DNA from: Planctomycetia bacterium
Lineage (GTDB): Bacteria; Planctomycetota; Planctomycetia; Pirellulales; PNKZ01
Assembly: GCA_021413845.1 (NCBI GenBank)
Contig: JAIOPP010000067.1
Location: 1 to 64,000 of the forward strand
Direction of reading: 5' to 3'
DNA length: 64,000 nucleotides
Positions within the stretch are counted from its first letter, which is position 1. The number at the start of each line of letters is the position of its first letter. Of the stretch, positions 43,030 through 51,973 are shown one piece after another. The notes beneath the pieces are model-generated. The model had not been told where the DNA came from, made no database searches, and saw only the letters and a list, made by a program, of their open reading frames with translations. Made by a program: the position numbers and the translations under genes.

Positions 43030-45780
43030 TTAGCGAAGCCCGTTCGTGCGATGGCGTTGTGGGACGGCGGCCGGGAAGACGGTGCCCGGCGCGTTCGCCG
43101 CGCCGACCGAAGCGGCCGGCCGAACGGGTTCGGCCATCTGCGGAATGTTGGCGGGAATCGCTTGCTCGGCGTTGCCGTAGCGATTGTCCGAAGCCGGCGT
43201 CGCACCGGTGTTCGCCGGCGGAACGCTTTGCAGGCTTGCGCCGTTGCTGCGCGTCGTCGAACGTAAGGCCCGAGCGTGCTCGACGGTCGAATTCGTCGAG
43301 CTGCCGTTCGCCGAACCATTCGACTGCGAGTTGCTCGAGGTCGAGCCGTTGGAAGGCGTCCCGTTCTCGGAGACTGTGGAGTTCGGTGCCTCGTCGAGGT
43401 AGAAGAACGTGGCGTCTTCGTGCGACAACTGCGTTTGCGGAGTCCGGCTGTGCAACTCGACGCGCAACCGATGGTTGCCGGCCGCGGTCGCCCGAGCGGT
43501 GACGCGAAGCACGCGGTCTTGTCCGGCTCCGACGATCGAGAGGGACTTGAACACGACCATGCCGGGTTGAAGCTCGTGCGCTTGGCCTTCGGCCTTTTCC
43601 GGCTCGATGCCGTCGGAGAAGTAAGCCACGATGTCGACCCCTTCGGCACTCTTCATGCCGCGATTCTTGACATGGATTTCGTACGTGACCGGTTGCCCGA
43701 CGGCGACCGGCCCCGGCGTGTCGATGACGTCGAGCGCGAGATCGGCGACCGATTGCACGTCGGTCGAAGCCTGGGCGGTCTTACGCAAGTCGCCGTCGGC
43801 CGAAGTCGTGGCGGTCAGCTGTTGTGCGCCGCCGCTTTCGAGCGAGCAACGAAGCGAGAAGACTTGCTCGGCACCTGGAGCGAGGCGTTCGATCGTCCAA
43901 TGGGCTTGGTTTCCTTTGACTTCCGTTTTCGGTGCGGGCAAGGCCGTGAGCAGCTTCGTGCCGTGCGGCAAGTCGACCGTCAGACGGAGATTGCGAGCTT
44001 GGTCGTCGCCCGTGTTGCGGACGCGCACTTCGTAGTTCCCCGGCACACCGGCGAAGACGACCTTCGGAGCGACGATCGCGACGTCGAGCGCCGCGCGATG
44101 CACGACGACGTCGGCCGCGGCTTCCGTCTTGAGATTACCGTCGGCCGAGGCCGCGGTGCGGATCTTCAAGTTACCGGCTTGGCGAGCCGTGAGCTCGACT
44201 TCGACGGAAGTGTCTTGCCCGGCCTTGAGGTCGCCGATCTTGTGGCTCACGGCTTCACCGTCGTTCGGCGACAGCGGCATGAGATGCAACACGACGTTTT
44301 CGGCCGTCCCCGTGCCCGGATTCGACACGGTGAGCTTGTAGAGGCGTTGTTCGCCGAACGAGACTTCGCTCGGGCCGTTGATCGCCATCTGGAGCCGCGG
44401 TTCTTCGACTTCGATCGCCGTAGCCACGGCGGCCGGCGAGCAGGTCCAGCGCACACCGAGATCGAAGGTCTCGCTCTTGCGCGGGATGAGAACGAGCGTA
44501 AGCTCTTCTTCGCCACCGCCGTCGAGGACGTCGAGTTGCCATTGAAGCGGCGTGTTGGCTTCGTGTTCGTCGGCCGATGTGGTGTTGCCCGACGTGCCGT
44601 GCATCTCGACGACTTCGGCCCACACCGGGATGTTCAACGAGACGACGACTTGCTGCGCCGCAGACTTGCCACGATTGCGCACTTGCACCCGATACGTGGC
44701 TTCACGCCCGATCGAAATGCGGCGCGGGCCGACGGTCTCGACCGTCACTTCCGGGCTGGTGAACGCCGCGAGCACGGCCGAGCGATCGACTTCGGCGCTC
44801 GCCGGAGGAGTCGAAGTGGCGACGGCGGAATCTCGCATCGGCGATGGCGCGGCCGGCGGAGCGGATGGAGTGGAAGCCTTCGGCTGGGCGGCGAGCGGAC
44901 GCGAAGCGGTCGTCGTCGTCTCGACCGGCAAAGTAGCCGGAGCGTTCGAGGTCGAACTCTTCGACGAAGCAGTGTTCGAGGAGGTCGTGTTCGGCGAAGT
45001 CGGTGTCGACTGTGTCGGGATCGACGAAGGGGTGCCGCTCGCACGTCGATCGGCCATCATCGGGATCGAAGGAACGAAAACTTCTTCGGCGGCCGGAGTC
45101 GGCTTCGCGGTTGAGTTAGCAGTTGTATTCGGAGCGCTCGGCGTTGTGGCTACCGGGACTTCTTCGACCGGCGGGGCCGCATTTTCCGTGAGCGGTTCGG
45201 TCGTCGTTCGTTGCGAAAGCGGGCGGCGTCGCGAGCCGTTCACCGGGGCTTGCATCACCGGGGCATTCTCGGAAGCCGCTTCGCTTGCGGCGGTGGGAAC
45301 CGGTGCGGCGGCGGTCGTCGGCTTGTTGGCCGCAGGTCGAATCGCCGGCGCGGCCTGGCCTGCTCCGGCACGCGATTGCATCAAGATGCTCGACTTCGGA
45401 GCCGCTTGAGTGTCTTGCGTGTCCGGCAGCGGTTCTTCTGCCGGCGTGGCGGGAGTTTGCGCTGCGCCGTTGTCGCGGCGCGGCACCGGCGGTTGCACAC
45501 CGCCGCTCGAGTAAGCCGCGTTGTGCGGAATGCTCGACGTGTTCGCCGGTTGTTTGCCGTTCGGCACGGTCGTGTGTTGCGGTCGGCGTTGGCCGTAGTT
45601 CGGTGTGTTCGGCGGTGGTGGCGGCGGCGGAGCGTTGGCGCCTGTGTCGACGAGCCCGAACATCGAGTTCATCCGTTGCCCGAACGTCATTCGGGAACCG
45701 GGCTCTTCTTTGCCGAACACGGCGGAGCAAATGAAAACGAATCCCAAGCCGCTTATGCAAACGATCGCTGACTTACGCAT
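43030..45780 (-). CDS. Large secreted protein with DUF11/CARDB-type beta-sandwich repeats
   Basis: From ATG 45780 (MRKSAIVCISGLG) the protein has 916 residues, a signal peptide (cleavage near VFGKEE), and a Pro/Thr/Ser/Ala-rich low-complexity region to about residue 330. Then follow four related beta-sandwich units of about 110 residues, each with the pattern GxxxxYxVxVxNxG: TYRVQVRNRGKSAA, LYKLTVSNPGTGTA, NYEVRVRNTGDDQA, TYEIHVKNRGMKSA. These are DUF11/CARDB-like modules used in bacterial surface proteins. The C-terminus is a Ser/Asn-rich tail (NGSTSSNSQSNGSANG). No enzyme domain is present. A role in the cell envelope or surface is inferred. Confidence 0.85.
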   Translation of the reverse strand: MRKSAIVCISGLGFVFICSAVFGKEEPGSRMTFGQRMNSMFGLVDTGANAPPPPPPPNTPNYGQRRPQHTTVPNGKQPANTSSIPHNAAYSSGGVQPPVPRRDNGAAQTPATPAEEPLPDTQDTQAAPKSSILMQSRAGAGQAAPAIRPAANKPTTAAAPVPTAASEAASENAPVMQAPVNGSRRRPLSQRTTTEPLTENAAPPVEEVPVATTPSAPNTTANSTAKPTPAAEEVFVPSIPMMADRRASGTPSSIPTQSTPTSPNTTSSNTASSKSSTSNAPATLPVETTTTASRPLAAQPKASTPSAPPAAPSPMRDSAVATSTPPASAEVDRSAVLAAFTSPEVTVETVGPRRISIGREATYRVQVRNRGKSAAQQVVVSLNIPVWAEVVEMHGTSGNTTSADEHEANTPLQWQLDVLDGGGEEELTLVLIPRKSETFDLGVRWTCSPAAVATAIEVEEPRLQMAINGPSEVSFGEQRLYKLTVSNPGTGTAENVVLHLMPLSPNDGEAVSHKIGDLKAGQDTSVEVELTARQAGNLKIRTAASADGNLKTEAAADVVVHRAALDVAIVAPKVVFAGVPGNYEVRVRNTGDDQARNLRLTVDLPHGTKLLTALPAPKTEVKGNQAHWTIERLAPGAEQVFSLRCSLESGGAQQLTATTSADGDLRKTAQASTDVQSVADLALDVIDTPGPVAVGQPVTYEIHVKNRGMKSAEGVDIVAYFSDGIEPEKAEGQAHELQPGMVVFKSLSIVGAGQDRVLRVTARATAAGNHRLRVELHSRTPQTQLSHEDATFFYLDEAPNSTVSENGTPSNGSTSSNSQSNGSANGSSTNSTVEHARALRSTTRSNGASLQSVPPANTGATPASDNRYGNAEQAIPANIPQMAEPVRPAASVGAANAPGTVFPAAVPQRHRTNGLR

Positions 45781-45955
45781 TACCACGTTCCTCAAAAAGG
45801 AAATGCCGACCGAGGTGCGAATCCTCCGCACGTCGTCGATCGTAGTAATTCGGCTGGGGGGACTTTGCGGGTTGAGAAAACCTTGTCGAATGTTCGGAAA
45901 ATTCCGTGGCGCGACGGCGCTGCGGTCGCTGCCGGCTATGTGAGCTCGACGAATG

Positions 45956-46540
45956 CTACTGCTTCGTCGAATGTCGTTCCGCGGCGCGCCAGGCTTTGGC
46001 GGTGACTTGCAAGCAGCTCGCCGCGAGGAAGCAGAGAAACGCGCCGATGATCGCCGAAGAGAACGCCGCGAGCCCGAGCGCCGGCCAAGCGAGCGTGCGA
46101 TCGTTGTGAATCCAGACCAGCGACGTGCCGATGATCGAGCCGCAGACGCCGCCGCCGGCGACGATCATCGCCAGGCGCATGCCGAGGGCTCCGTTGGTGC
46201 CGAGCGTCGTCGTCGGTGCGGCCGCGCCGCGCGCGTCGACCGGTTGCCCGGCGGGAATCGGCGGGGCTTCGTCGCGCCGGCGTCGGCCCGAGACGTAGGC
46301 CGTGGCGCGCGAGCCCAGTGCGTTTCCCAGCACATGCCCGGCCACGAGCAGAGAGACCCAAATGACGATCGCAGCCCAAACCCCGCCGACGCGCGACAGT
46401 ACCGCGAACAAGATCGCCGCGAGCATCATCGTCGCGAGCAGCGTCTTGAGGCGGAATTGAATCGGCGGAGGGCCGGGATCGAGATCCTCGCTCGTTTTTC
46501 GGGGGGCGTGATTTTCTGCCGGCAGGTTCATCCGAAACAT
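45956..46540 (-). CDS. Membrane protein of unknown function, four helices
   Basis: From ATG 46540 (Met 46531 is an alternative) about 194 residues. The N-terminus is Pro-rich (NLPAENHAPRKTSEDLDPG) and then FRLKTLLATMMLAAILFAVL begins a pair of helices, followed by a loop of about 55 residues rich in Arg, Ala and Thr, and another pair near the C-terminus (GMRLAMIVAGGGVCGSIIGT, AFSSAIIGAFLCFLAASC). QFRLKTLLATM resembles a short motif often seen at the start of planctomycete membrane proteins. Function unknown. It is divergent from the small gene at 46726. Confidence 0.7.
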   Translation of the reverse strand: MFRMNLPAENHAPRKTSEDLDPGPPPIQFRLKTLLATMMLAAILFAVLSRVGGVWAAIVIWVSLLVAGHVLGNALGSRATAYVSGRRRRDEAPPIPAGQPVDARGAAAPTTTLGTNGALGMRLAMIVAGGGVCGSIIGTSLVWIHNDRTLAWPALGLAAFSSAIIGAFLCFLAASCLQVTAKAWRAAERHSTKQ

Positions 46541-46725
46541 TTTTTCTGCGGGTTCGCGCAAGTAGCGACGCTATGAATCATAGCGAGGCGCACTCGTTCG
46601 GCAAAAAAAGCGGCGTGGTAAAACCGCTGCTTTATAAAAACACTTTACAGAGTCGATGCCGAGCGGCTATGTTTGCCTTCGCTACCAGGGACTAGGTACG
46701 CCACTTCTTCACGGAGGTCTCGGCC

Positions 46726-47079
46726 ATGAAAGCCGACACGACCCACGCTGCTGTCTGTAGTTCCGCAGCCTGCAATTCTGCGGTCTGCGGCATTTGGATT
46801 GAGTTTTTAGACGAGAGCGGAAACACGCTCGCTCGCCACATCGTCGACGAATGGCACGGCCGCCCCGTACCTGCGCGCGGTGATCGATTCCATGTCGCCG
46901 ACATTATCGGCGTCCGGAATCATCAAGGGATCGTCGTCGACCGACGCTACGAACTGCAACATACGGCCGAGGGTGAGCCTCGCCTATGGGTGCAACTCGT
47001 CGTCCGCGTGCTGACCGGCGTCCGGCCGAGTTCGCTGGCGATGAGCTACTCGAACGCGCTGCTCACTTCGCCGAACTAG
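46726..47079 (+). CDS. Small protein of unknown function
   Basis: A 117-residue product with a good GGAGG ribosome site about 11 bases before the ATG. The N-terminal 22 residues contain three cysteines (AAVCSSAACNSAVCG), then strands IWIEFLDESGN, RHIVDEWHGR, DRFHVADIIGVRN, GIVVDRRYE and LWVQLVVRVLTG, a small beta-rich domain. No family recognised. The cysteine-rich start might bind metal; this is only a suggestion. Confidence 0.65.
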   Translation: MKADTTHAAVCSSAACNSAVCGIWIEFLDESGNTLARHIVDEWHGRPVPARGDRFHVADIIGVRNHQGIVVDRRYELQHTAEGEPRLWVQLVVRVLTGVRPSSLAMSYSNALLTSPN

Positions 47080-47136
47080 CTAGTCACCGAACTAGGCTAG
47101 CCAACTCGCCGAGTTAAGCCGGGTGACGTGTCGTCG

Positions 47137-48204
47137 TTATACGGCCTCGGCATTCGCCGTTGTTGCTTCGAGCGCCGAGAAGCGGATCGCCGCTTCTTCT
47201 CCCTTGGTTACGACGAACCCGAGGTCTTCGATCATCTTATAGTCGGCGTCGGGGGCTTGCCCCTTCGTCGTGAGATAATCGCCGACGAAGAGCGAATTCG
47301 CGGCGTACATGCCGAGCGGTTGCAGCGACCGGAGATGAATCTCGCGCCCGCCCGCGATGCGTAGCTCGCTCGTCGGGTTCGCCAAGCGGAACAAACAGAG
47401 CACCTTCAAGCAGTACCGCGGGTTCAGGTCGGTCTTGCCGGCCAGAGGCGTGCCGTCGATCGGGTTCAAGAAGTTTACCGGAATCGACTCGACCTTCAGA
47501 TCACGCAGCGAGAAGCACATCCGCACGACATCGTCGTCGGCTTCGCCCATGCCGATGATGCCGCCGGAGCAAAGCTCCATGCCGGCCGCTCGAACCGCTT
47601 TCAGCGTGTCGACGCGGTCTTGATAGGTATGCGTCGTGCAGATCGTGCCGTAATGCTCTTCGCTCGAGTTGAGGTTGTGGTTCACCTTATCGACGCCGCA
47701 CGCTTTCAAGCGCTGGGCCTGCTCGGGCGTGAGCAATCCGAGGCAGGCGCAGATGCTCAGGCCGTATTGTGCTTTGATTTGCGGCACGATCGTTTCGACC
47801 GCTTTGATCTCGCTTTCGTTCGGGCCGCGGGCCGAGATGACGATGCAGTAGGTCTTGCTTCCCCGCTCGGCTGCTACGCGGGCCCCGTCGAGCAGCTTGT
47901 TCTTGTTCAATAAGTTGTAGCGCGGAATTTCGGCGTCGGACACTTTCGACTGCGAGCAATAGCTGCAATCTTCCGGGCAGAGGCCGCTCTTGGCGTTCAT
48001 CAAGAAATACAGCTGCACCGTGTTGCCGAAGTACCGACGACGGACCCGATAAGCCGCCGCGAGCAACTCGGGCAGATCCTCATCGGGAGCCTTGAGAATC
48101 GACAGGGCTTCGGCGTGCGACAGGGGGTGCCCGTCGAGCACGCGCTCGGCCAAGTCGTGCCAGCAGGGAGACGCAAGCTGTTCGGTTTCGGTTCGTTGAA
48201 TCAT
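47137..48204 (-). CDS. bioB: Biotin synthase
   Basis: From ATG 48204 the protein has 355 residues (a GTG at 48213 adds three). It is a radical-SAM enzyme: GLCPEDCSYCSQ has the cluster cysteines Cys76, Cys80 and Cys83. The [2Fe-2S] site and other BioB features appear as TYCIVISARGP, YGLSICACLGLL, VDKVNHNLNSSEEHYG, GMELCSGGIIGMGE and IPVNFLNPIDGTPL. It inserts sulfur into dethiobiotin. No other bio gene is adjacent. Upstream lies a small hairpin (gtctccgac/gtcggagac, 48270-48305), which could be regulatory, though no BirA-type site was recognised. Confidence 0.97.
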   Translation of the reverse strand: MIQRTETEQLASPCWHDLAERVLDGHPLSHAEALSILKAPDEDLPELLAAAYRVRRRYFGNTVQLYFLMNAKSGLCPEDCSYCSQSKVSDAEIPRYNLLNKNKLLDGARVAAERGSKTYCIVISARGPNESEIKAVETIVPQIKAQYGLSICACLGLLTPEQAQRLKACGVDKVNHNLNSSEEHYGTICTTHTYQDRVDTLKAVRAAGMELCSGGIIGMGEADDDVVRMCFSLRDLKVESIPVNFLNPIDGTPLAGKTDLNPRYCLKVLCLFRLANPTSELRIAGGREIHLRSLQPLGMYAANSLFVGDYLTTKGQAPDADYKMIEDLGFVVTKGEEAAIRFSALEATTANAEAV

Positions 48205-48616
48205 AACGCTCACTCAAGCTCGGTAGGCAAACCCGGTAGGCGGCGCGCGACGGCCGCTCGTTCGTCAGTGTCTCCGACCTGCGCATCGCAGCCGAAGTCG
48301 GAGACCTCTAAGTATCGTCAGGTCGGGCGGTCGCACAAGACGTTTTCATTTCGGCATCTTCCGCTCGAATCGCCGTGGCACGGCCCGAAAACCGTTCCGC
48401 GAGCGGATCGGCGCAACTTGGCAGCAACCCTCCCTGCTGCAACAATGTCATTGCCGTCTGCTTCACCGTCTCAAACCCTTCTCTATCGGGAGAAGGTGGC
48501 GGCGCAGCCGACGGATGAGGGGCGCACCGCGATCCGCTTCGCCCCTCATCCGCCCTTCGGGCACCTTCTCCCGGCGGGAGAAGGATCACCGTCACACCGT
48601 CCGGAGCGTGCCCCTA
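48205..48616. other. Divergent intergenic region between bioB and the PSP1 gene
   Basis: About 410 bases. It contains a 9-base inverted repeat (GTCTCCGAC 48270-48278, GTCGGAGAC 48297-48305) near bioB and the dispersed palindromic element at 48475-48584. No gene was identified between. Confidence 0.6.
48475..48584. repeat. Dispersed palindromic element, copy 2 (about 110 bp)
   Basis: Arms aacccttctctatcgggagaagg and ccttctcccggcgggagaagg each fold on themselves and pair with each other; ggatgaggggcg and cgcccctcatcc form inner arms. The inner part (gtggcggcgcagccgacggatg) is the reverse complement of the right part of copy 1 at 34695-34833. Confidence 0.85.
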
Positions 48617-49165
48617 ATGACTGCCATGCATCACGTTCGTTGGGGAGCGCTGGGGTTCGTTGCTTCGTTCGCCGCTGCCGATTCCGTTCGCTATCCGCGC
48701 GGCTCGCGCGTCGTCGTCCGGACGCAACGCGGGCTCGAGCTCGGCGAAGTGCTTGCCCCGCACGACGACGCCGTCGGCGCACCGCGCCAGGGGCAGATCT
48801 TGCGCGGCATGACCGACCAAGACGGCCTCCTCGAAACGCGGCTGCTGAAGAATCGCGACGATGCGTATCAGGCTTGCCTTCGCAAGATCGACGAGCATGG
48901 GATGGACGCGATCCTCATGGATGTCGAGCACCTGTTCGACGGCCAATCGTTGATCTTCTACTTTCTCGGCGAACAGCCGGCCGGTTGGGACGACGTCGTG
49001 CAGGAACTCGCCGAGACCTACGACGCGCAAGTGCAGTTTCGCGCCTTTACCGATGCCGTGGTGCAAGGTTGCGGGCCCGACTGCGGCTTGGAGAGCGGCG
49101 AAGGCTGCGGCAGTTGCACGACCGGCTGCGCGGTCGCCGAATTCTGTTCGACGAAGAAACACTAA
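48617..49165 (+). CDS. PSP1-domain protein with Cys-rich tail
   Basis: From ATG 48617 the product has 182 residues (Met4 is an alternative). The central region is a PSP1 domain: VRYPRGSRVVVRTQRGLELGEVL, cited as YPRGSRVVVRTQRGLEL, then DAYQACLRKIDEHGMDAILMDVEHLFDGQ (cited as MDVEHLFDGQ) and LIFYFLGEQPAGWDD. This is related to YaaT/RicT. The last 34 residues hold six cysteines (GCGPDCG, EGCGSCTTGCA, FC), which could bind a metal or cluster, as Cys residues do in the Ric complex. Function here is unknown. The palindromic element lies just upstream. Confidence 0.82.
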   Translation: MTAMHHVRWGALGFVASFAAADSVRYPRGSRVVVRTQRGLELGEVLAPHDDAVGAPRQGQILRGMTDQDGLLETRLLKNRDDAYQACLRKIDEHGMDAILMDVEHLFDGQSLIFYFLGEQPAGWDDVVQELAETYDAQVQFRAFTDAVVQGCGPDCGLESGEGCGSCTTGCAVAEFCSTKKH

Positions 49166-49200
49166 ACGCATCACAACGTTAAGCGACTGCGGTCTAAGCA

Positions 49201-50589
49201 TTGAAGGTGTCTCCCTTGAGTTTTCCGACCACGATCGCCGAGGCTGCCCGACAACTTCGCGCCGGCACGGTTTCTTCCGTCGACTTAGTCGAAGCATGCC
49301 TTGCGCGCATCGCAGCGCTTGAGCCGCAGGTTAGGGCCTGGGTCTTGGTCGACGAAGCGGGCGCCCGCCGTGCCGCCGCCGAAGCCGATAAGGAACTCCA
49401 GAGCGGCATCGACCGCGGATCGCTGCATGGGATTCCGATCGGCGTGAAAGACATCATAGATCTGGCCGGTCGGCCGACATTGGCCGGCAGCCGCGTGCGC
49501 CCGCCGGTCGCTGCCGAGCGGAATGCGCTGGTCGTCGATAAGCTGCTTGCCGCCGGTGTCGTCGTGCTCGGCAAAACCGTGACGACGGAGTTCGCCTCGT
49601 TCGATCCGCCGCCGACGCGCAATCCTTGGAACTTCGAACGGACGCCCGGCGGTTCCAGCAGCGGCTCGGCCGCGGCATCGGCCGTCGGCATGTGTTTCGC
49701 CGCGCTCGGTTCGCAAACCGGCGGCTCGGTCATTCGCCCGGCGAGCTACTGCGGCGTCGCGGGGATCAAGCCTACCTACGGCCGGCTCGGGCTCTCGGGC
49801 ATCGTGCCGCTCGCGTATCATCTCGACCATCCGGGAGTGCTCGCTCGCACGGTCGATGATCTCGCCGTCACCTATCGCGCCATGCAAGGGGTCGACCACG
49901 CCGATCCGTGCTTCGTGCGCAACCTTACGGAAACCGATCGCCGGCCGTTCGTTGCCGGCCGCGACGATGCGCAAGCGCCGGCCTCGCTACGGCTTGGGCT
50001 CGTGCGAGGTTATTTCCACGAATTCGCCTCCGACGACGTGCGCACGGGCATCGCGCGCGCGGTCGAGCGTTTGCGCAGCGCGGGAGCCGTGGTTCGTGAG
50101 ATCAAGTTGCCGGAGTCGTTCGTCGGCGTACCGGCCGCGCATCGGATCATCATGGCGGTCGATGCCGCGGCGTATCATCGCGAGGTGTTCGCCGCGCGCC
50201 GGGCCGAGTATGGTCCGCGGGTCGCTTCGCTGCTCGACGAAGGGCTGGCCGCGAGCGCCGTCGACTACGCGCAAGCTTTGCATTTGCAGCGCCGTTTTCG
50301 TCGCGAGATGGAAGCGCTCCTCGCGGCCGCCGACGTCGACTCGCTTATTATGCCGGCCGTCGGCAACACGGCCCCGCCGCGCGAAACGACCGGCGACGTC
50401 CGGTTTCAGGCCCCGTGGAGCCTCGCCGGCTTGCCCGTAGTCTCGCTGCCGTGCGATGTGGCGAGCGACGGCCTGCCGGTCGCCATCCAATGCGTCGGGC
50501 AAGCGTGGTGCGAAGACTCGCTCTTGCGCACGGCCGCCGCTTGCGAACGGGCCATCGCGTTCACGGCCCGCCCGCCGATCGCGGTTTAA
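49201..50589 (+). CDS. Amidase (amidase-signature family)
   Basis: A 462-residue member of the amidase-signature family. The Ser-cisSer-Lys triad is seen as Lys83 (IPIGVKDIID), Ser152 (TPGGSSSGS) and Ser176 (SQTGGSVIRPASYCG), at the family's usual spacing. The YGRLGLSGIVPLAY segment follows. The start used is TTG 49201; GTG at 49207 is an alternative. It hydrolyses an amide, but it is not in a gatCAB context, so the substrate is unknown. It ends 4 bases into the convergent gene at 50586. Confidence 0.9.
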   Translation: MKVSPLSFPTTIAEAARQLRAGTVSSVDLVEACLARIAALEPQVRAWVLVDEAGARRAAAEADKELQSGIDRGSLHGIPIGVKDIIDLAGRPTLAGSRVRPPVAAERNALVVDKLLAAGVVVLGKTVTTEFASFDPPPTRNPWNFERTPGGSSSGSAAASAVGMCFAALGSQTGGSVIRPASYCGVAGIKPTYGRLGLSGIVPLAYHLDHPGVLARTVDDLAVTYRAMQGVDHADPCFVRNLTETDRRPFVAGRDDAQAPASLRLGLVRGYFHEFASDDVRTGIARAVERLRSAGAVVREIKLPESFVGVPAAHRIIMAVDAAAYHREVFAARRAEYGPRVASLLDEGLAASAVDYAQALHLQRRFRREMEALLAAADVDSLIMPAVGNTAPPRETTGDVRFQAPWSLAGLPVVSLPCDVASDGLPVAIQCVGQAWCEDSLLRTAAACERAIAFTARPPIAV

Positions 50590-51323
50590 GGCTTCGGCTT
50601 GTAGTTTCCTTTCAACGGGCTGCCGACCGACGGCTCGTTGTTGCCGCCGGTTTCTTTCGACTTGTAGAGGAAGCCGCTGAGTTTTTCGAGCGCCGAAACG
50701 TCGGACTTATACGCACCCGCTTCGTTCGTGTCGTCTTGGCCTTCGTAGCCGATCACGGTGCCGTCGAGTCCGTGACGATTGATCGAGGGCTTCGCGACGG
50801 TGCCGTAGTTGCGGACGTCGAAGTTGCTCATCGCCAGATAAGTCGAGTAGCCCCCGCCGCCGTCGGCCCGATAGCCGAGCAGCCAGATGGGAACCTTGCG
50901 GCGGTTCATCAGAATGATTCCGTCGGCGCGATCGAGATATAAGCGATTGTCGACGCCGATCACGCGCGGGTCGGCTTTGCCGCCGAGCCATTCGGCCTCG
51001 AAGAGTTTCTTGCGTTCGTCGCCGAAGCGATTGAAGTCGTGGCCGATGACGATGATCGCGAAGTCGCCCGGTTTGATCGTGGCTTCGGGAATCAAGACGA
51101 GATCGTCCTTGCCGTCGCTGATCGAGAACCCTCGGAGATCGACCGGTTCCTTGCCGAAGTTGTAAAGCTCGATCCAAGTCCGACCGTCCGATTCGCCGAT
51201 CGGGGTGTTCATGAACTCGGTGATCGCCACGGTTTCATACACGGGCTGAAATTGCGCACTCGCGAAATCCGCAACGCCGAACACCGCAAACGCGGCGATG
51301 ATCGCCGGAAGAAACCGACTCAT
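50586..51323 (-). CDS. Secreted lamin-tail-domain (LTD) protein
   Basis: From ATG 51323, with GAGGAG upstream, the product has 245 residues, a signal peptide (cleavage near ASAQF), and an LTD fold: VAITEFMNTPIGESDGRTWIELYNFG (cited as TWIELYNFG), VDLRGFSISDGKDDLVLIP and TIKPGDFAIIVI, which is the bacterial lamin-tail signature. The later part has RADGIILMNRRKVPIWLLGY and a SLKG-like C-terminus (SVGSPLKGNY). Such proteins are extracellular; some accompany nucleases. No catalytic motif is seen here. Role unknown. Confidence 0.82.
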   Translation of the reverse strand: MSRFLPAIIAAFAVFGVADFASAQFQPVYETVAITEFMNTPIGESDGRTWIELYNFGKEPVDLRGFSISDGKDDLVLIPEATIKPGDFAIIVIGHDFNRFGDERKKLFEAEWLGGKADPRVIGVDNRLYLDRADGIILMNRRKVPIWLLGYRADGGGGYSTYLAMSNFDVRNYGTVAKPSINRHGLDGTVIGYEGQDDTNEAGAYKSDVSALEKLSGFLYKSKETGGNNEPSVGSPLKGNYKPKP

Positions 51324-51515
51324 AACGGGAACTCCTCGAAATGCGCGGGGGTGAGATGCTGCGAATGCAGAAATCATTAGAGCAAAACAAGCGACCGTTT
51401 CCAGCGCCGGCCGTGGTCGCGTCGTGCTTATGCGGCGCGCTTTAACGAAGTTTTAACGGCCGACGAGCGGCGATGCTTCGTTCGCTCGGTGATTCGAGAA
51501 CCCCCATCGATCGGG

Positions 51516-51839
51516 TTACTCGCCGAGGTTGCCGAGGCCGGCGAGAAACTCGCTCATTTCCCCGGCTGCATGCGAATTTCCCTGGCGGCGGGCTTCTTCG
51601 ATCCCATCGCGAAGTACGCCGCGGGCCTCGACGACGCGGGCCAGTTTCGCGAGCTGTTGCGCCTGCATGAAGTACGCCGCGACATACGGCGGCGAGTCTT
51701 TCGTAAGGCCTGCGAGCAACTCCAAGCTCCGGTCGTGTTCGCCGGCTTTTTCGAGTTCTTGCGATAAGCCGTAGCGTAGGAACGAGTCCTTCGGATCGGC
51801 GGCGAGCATGGCTTCGAGTTTTTCGCGGCGTGATGCCAT
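51516..51839 (-). CDS. Small tetratricopeptide-type protein
   Basis: From ATG 51839 the product has 107 residues. It looks like two to three TPR helices: DPKDSFLRYGLSQELEKAGEHDRSLELLAGL (cited as SFLRYGLSQELEKAGEHD), and YVAAYFMQAQQLAKLARVVEARG. It would be a cytoplasmic helical adaptor. It stands alone between a secreted protein gene and a beta-propeller gene. Function unknown. Confidence 0.8.
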   Translation of the reverse strand: MASRREKLEAMLAADPKDSFLRYGLSQELEKAGEHDRSLELLAGLTKDSPPYVAAYFMQAQQLAKLARVVEARGVLRDGIEEARRQGNSHAAGEMSEFLAGLGNLGE

Positions 51840-51878
51840 TGCGTGGTGCTCTCGTATCAAGAGGTGACGGAAATCAAA

Positions 51879-51920
51879 CAGGGCGGAACGTAAGCCGCAG
51901 CCGACTTACGTTCCGCCCTG
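51879..51920 (-). terminator. Hairpin terminator after the secreted propeller gene
   Basis: CAGGGCGGAACGTAAG (51879-51894) and CTTACGTTCCGCCCTG (51905-51920) form a perfect 16-bp stem around a 10-base loop. In the minus-strand transcript TTTGATTT follows, a broken U-tract, about 54 bases after the stop at 51974. Confidence 0.85.
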
Positions 51921-51973
51921 ATGGTTCATCGCGCCGGAGCAATCGCTCGCGGCGGACTTTCAATATCGGCGCT

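Noticed and set aside
43276-45114. A 612-codon plus-strand frame opposite the DUF11 protein.
   Set aside because: Arg-rich mirror without motifs; the minus frame has a signal peptide and four related repeats.
46603-46633. A small hairpin (aaaagcggc/gctgcttt) considered as a terminator.
   Set aside because: It lies between two divergent starts, so there is no transcript to stop; stem is imperfect.
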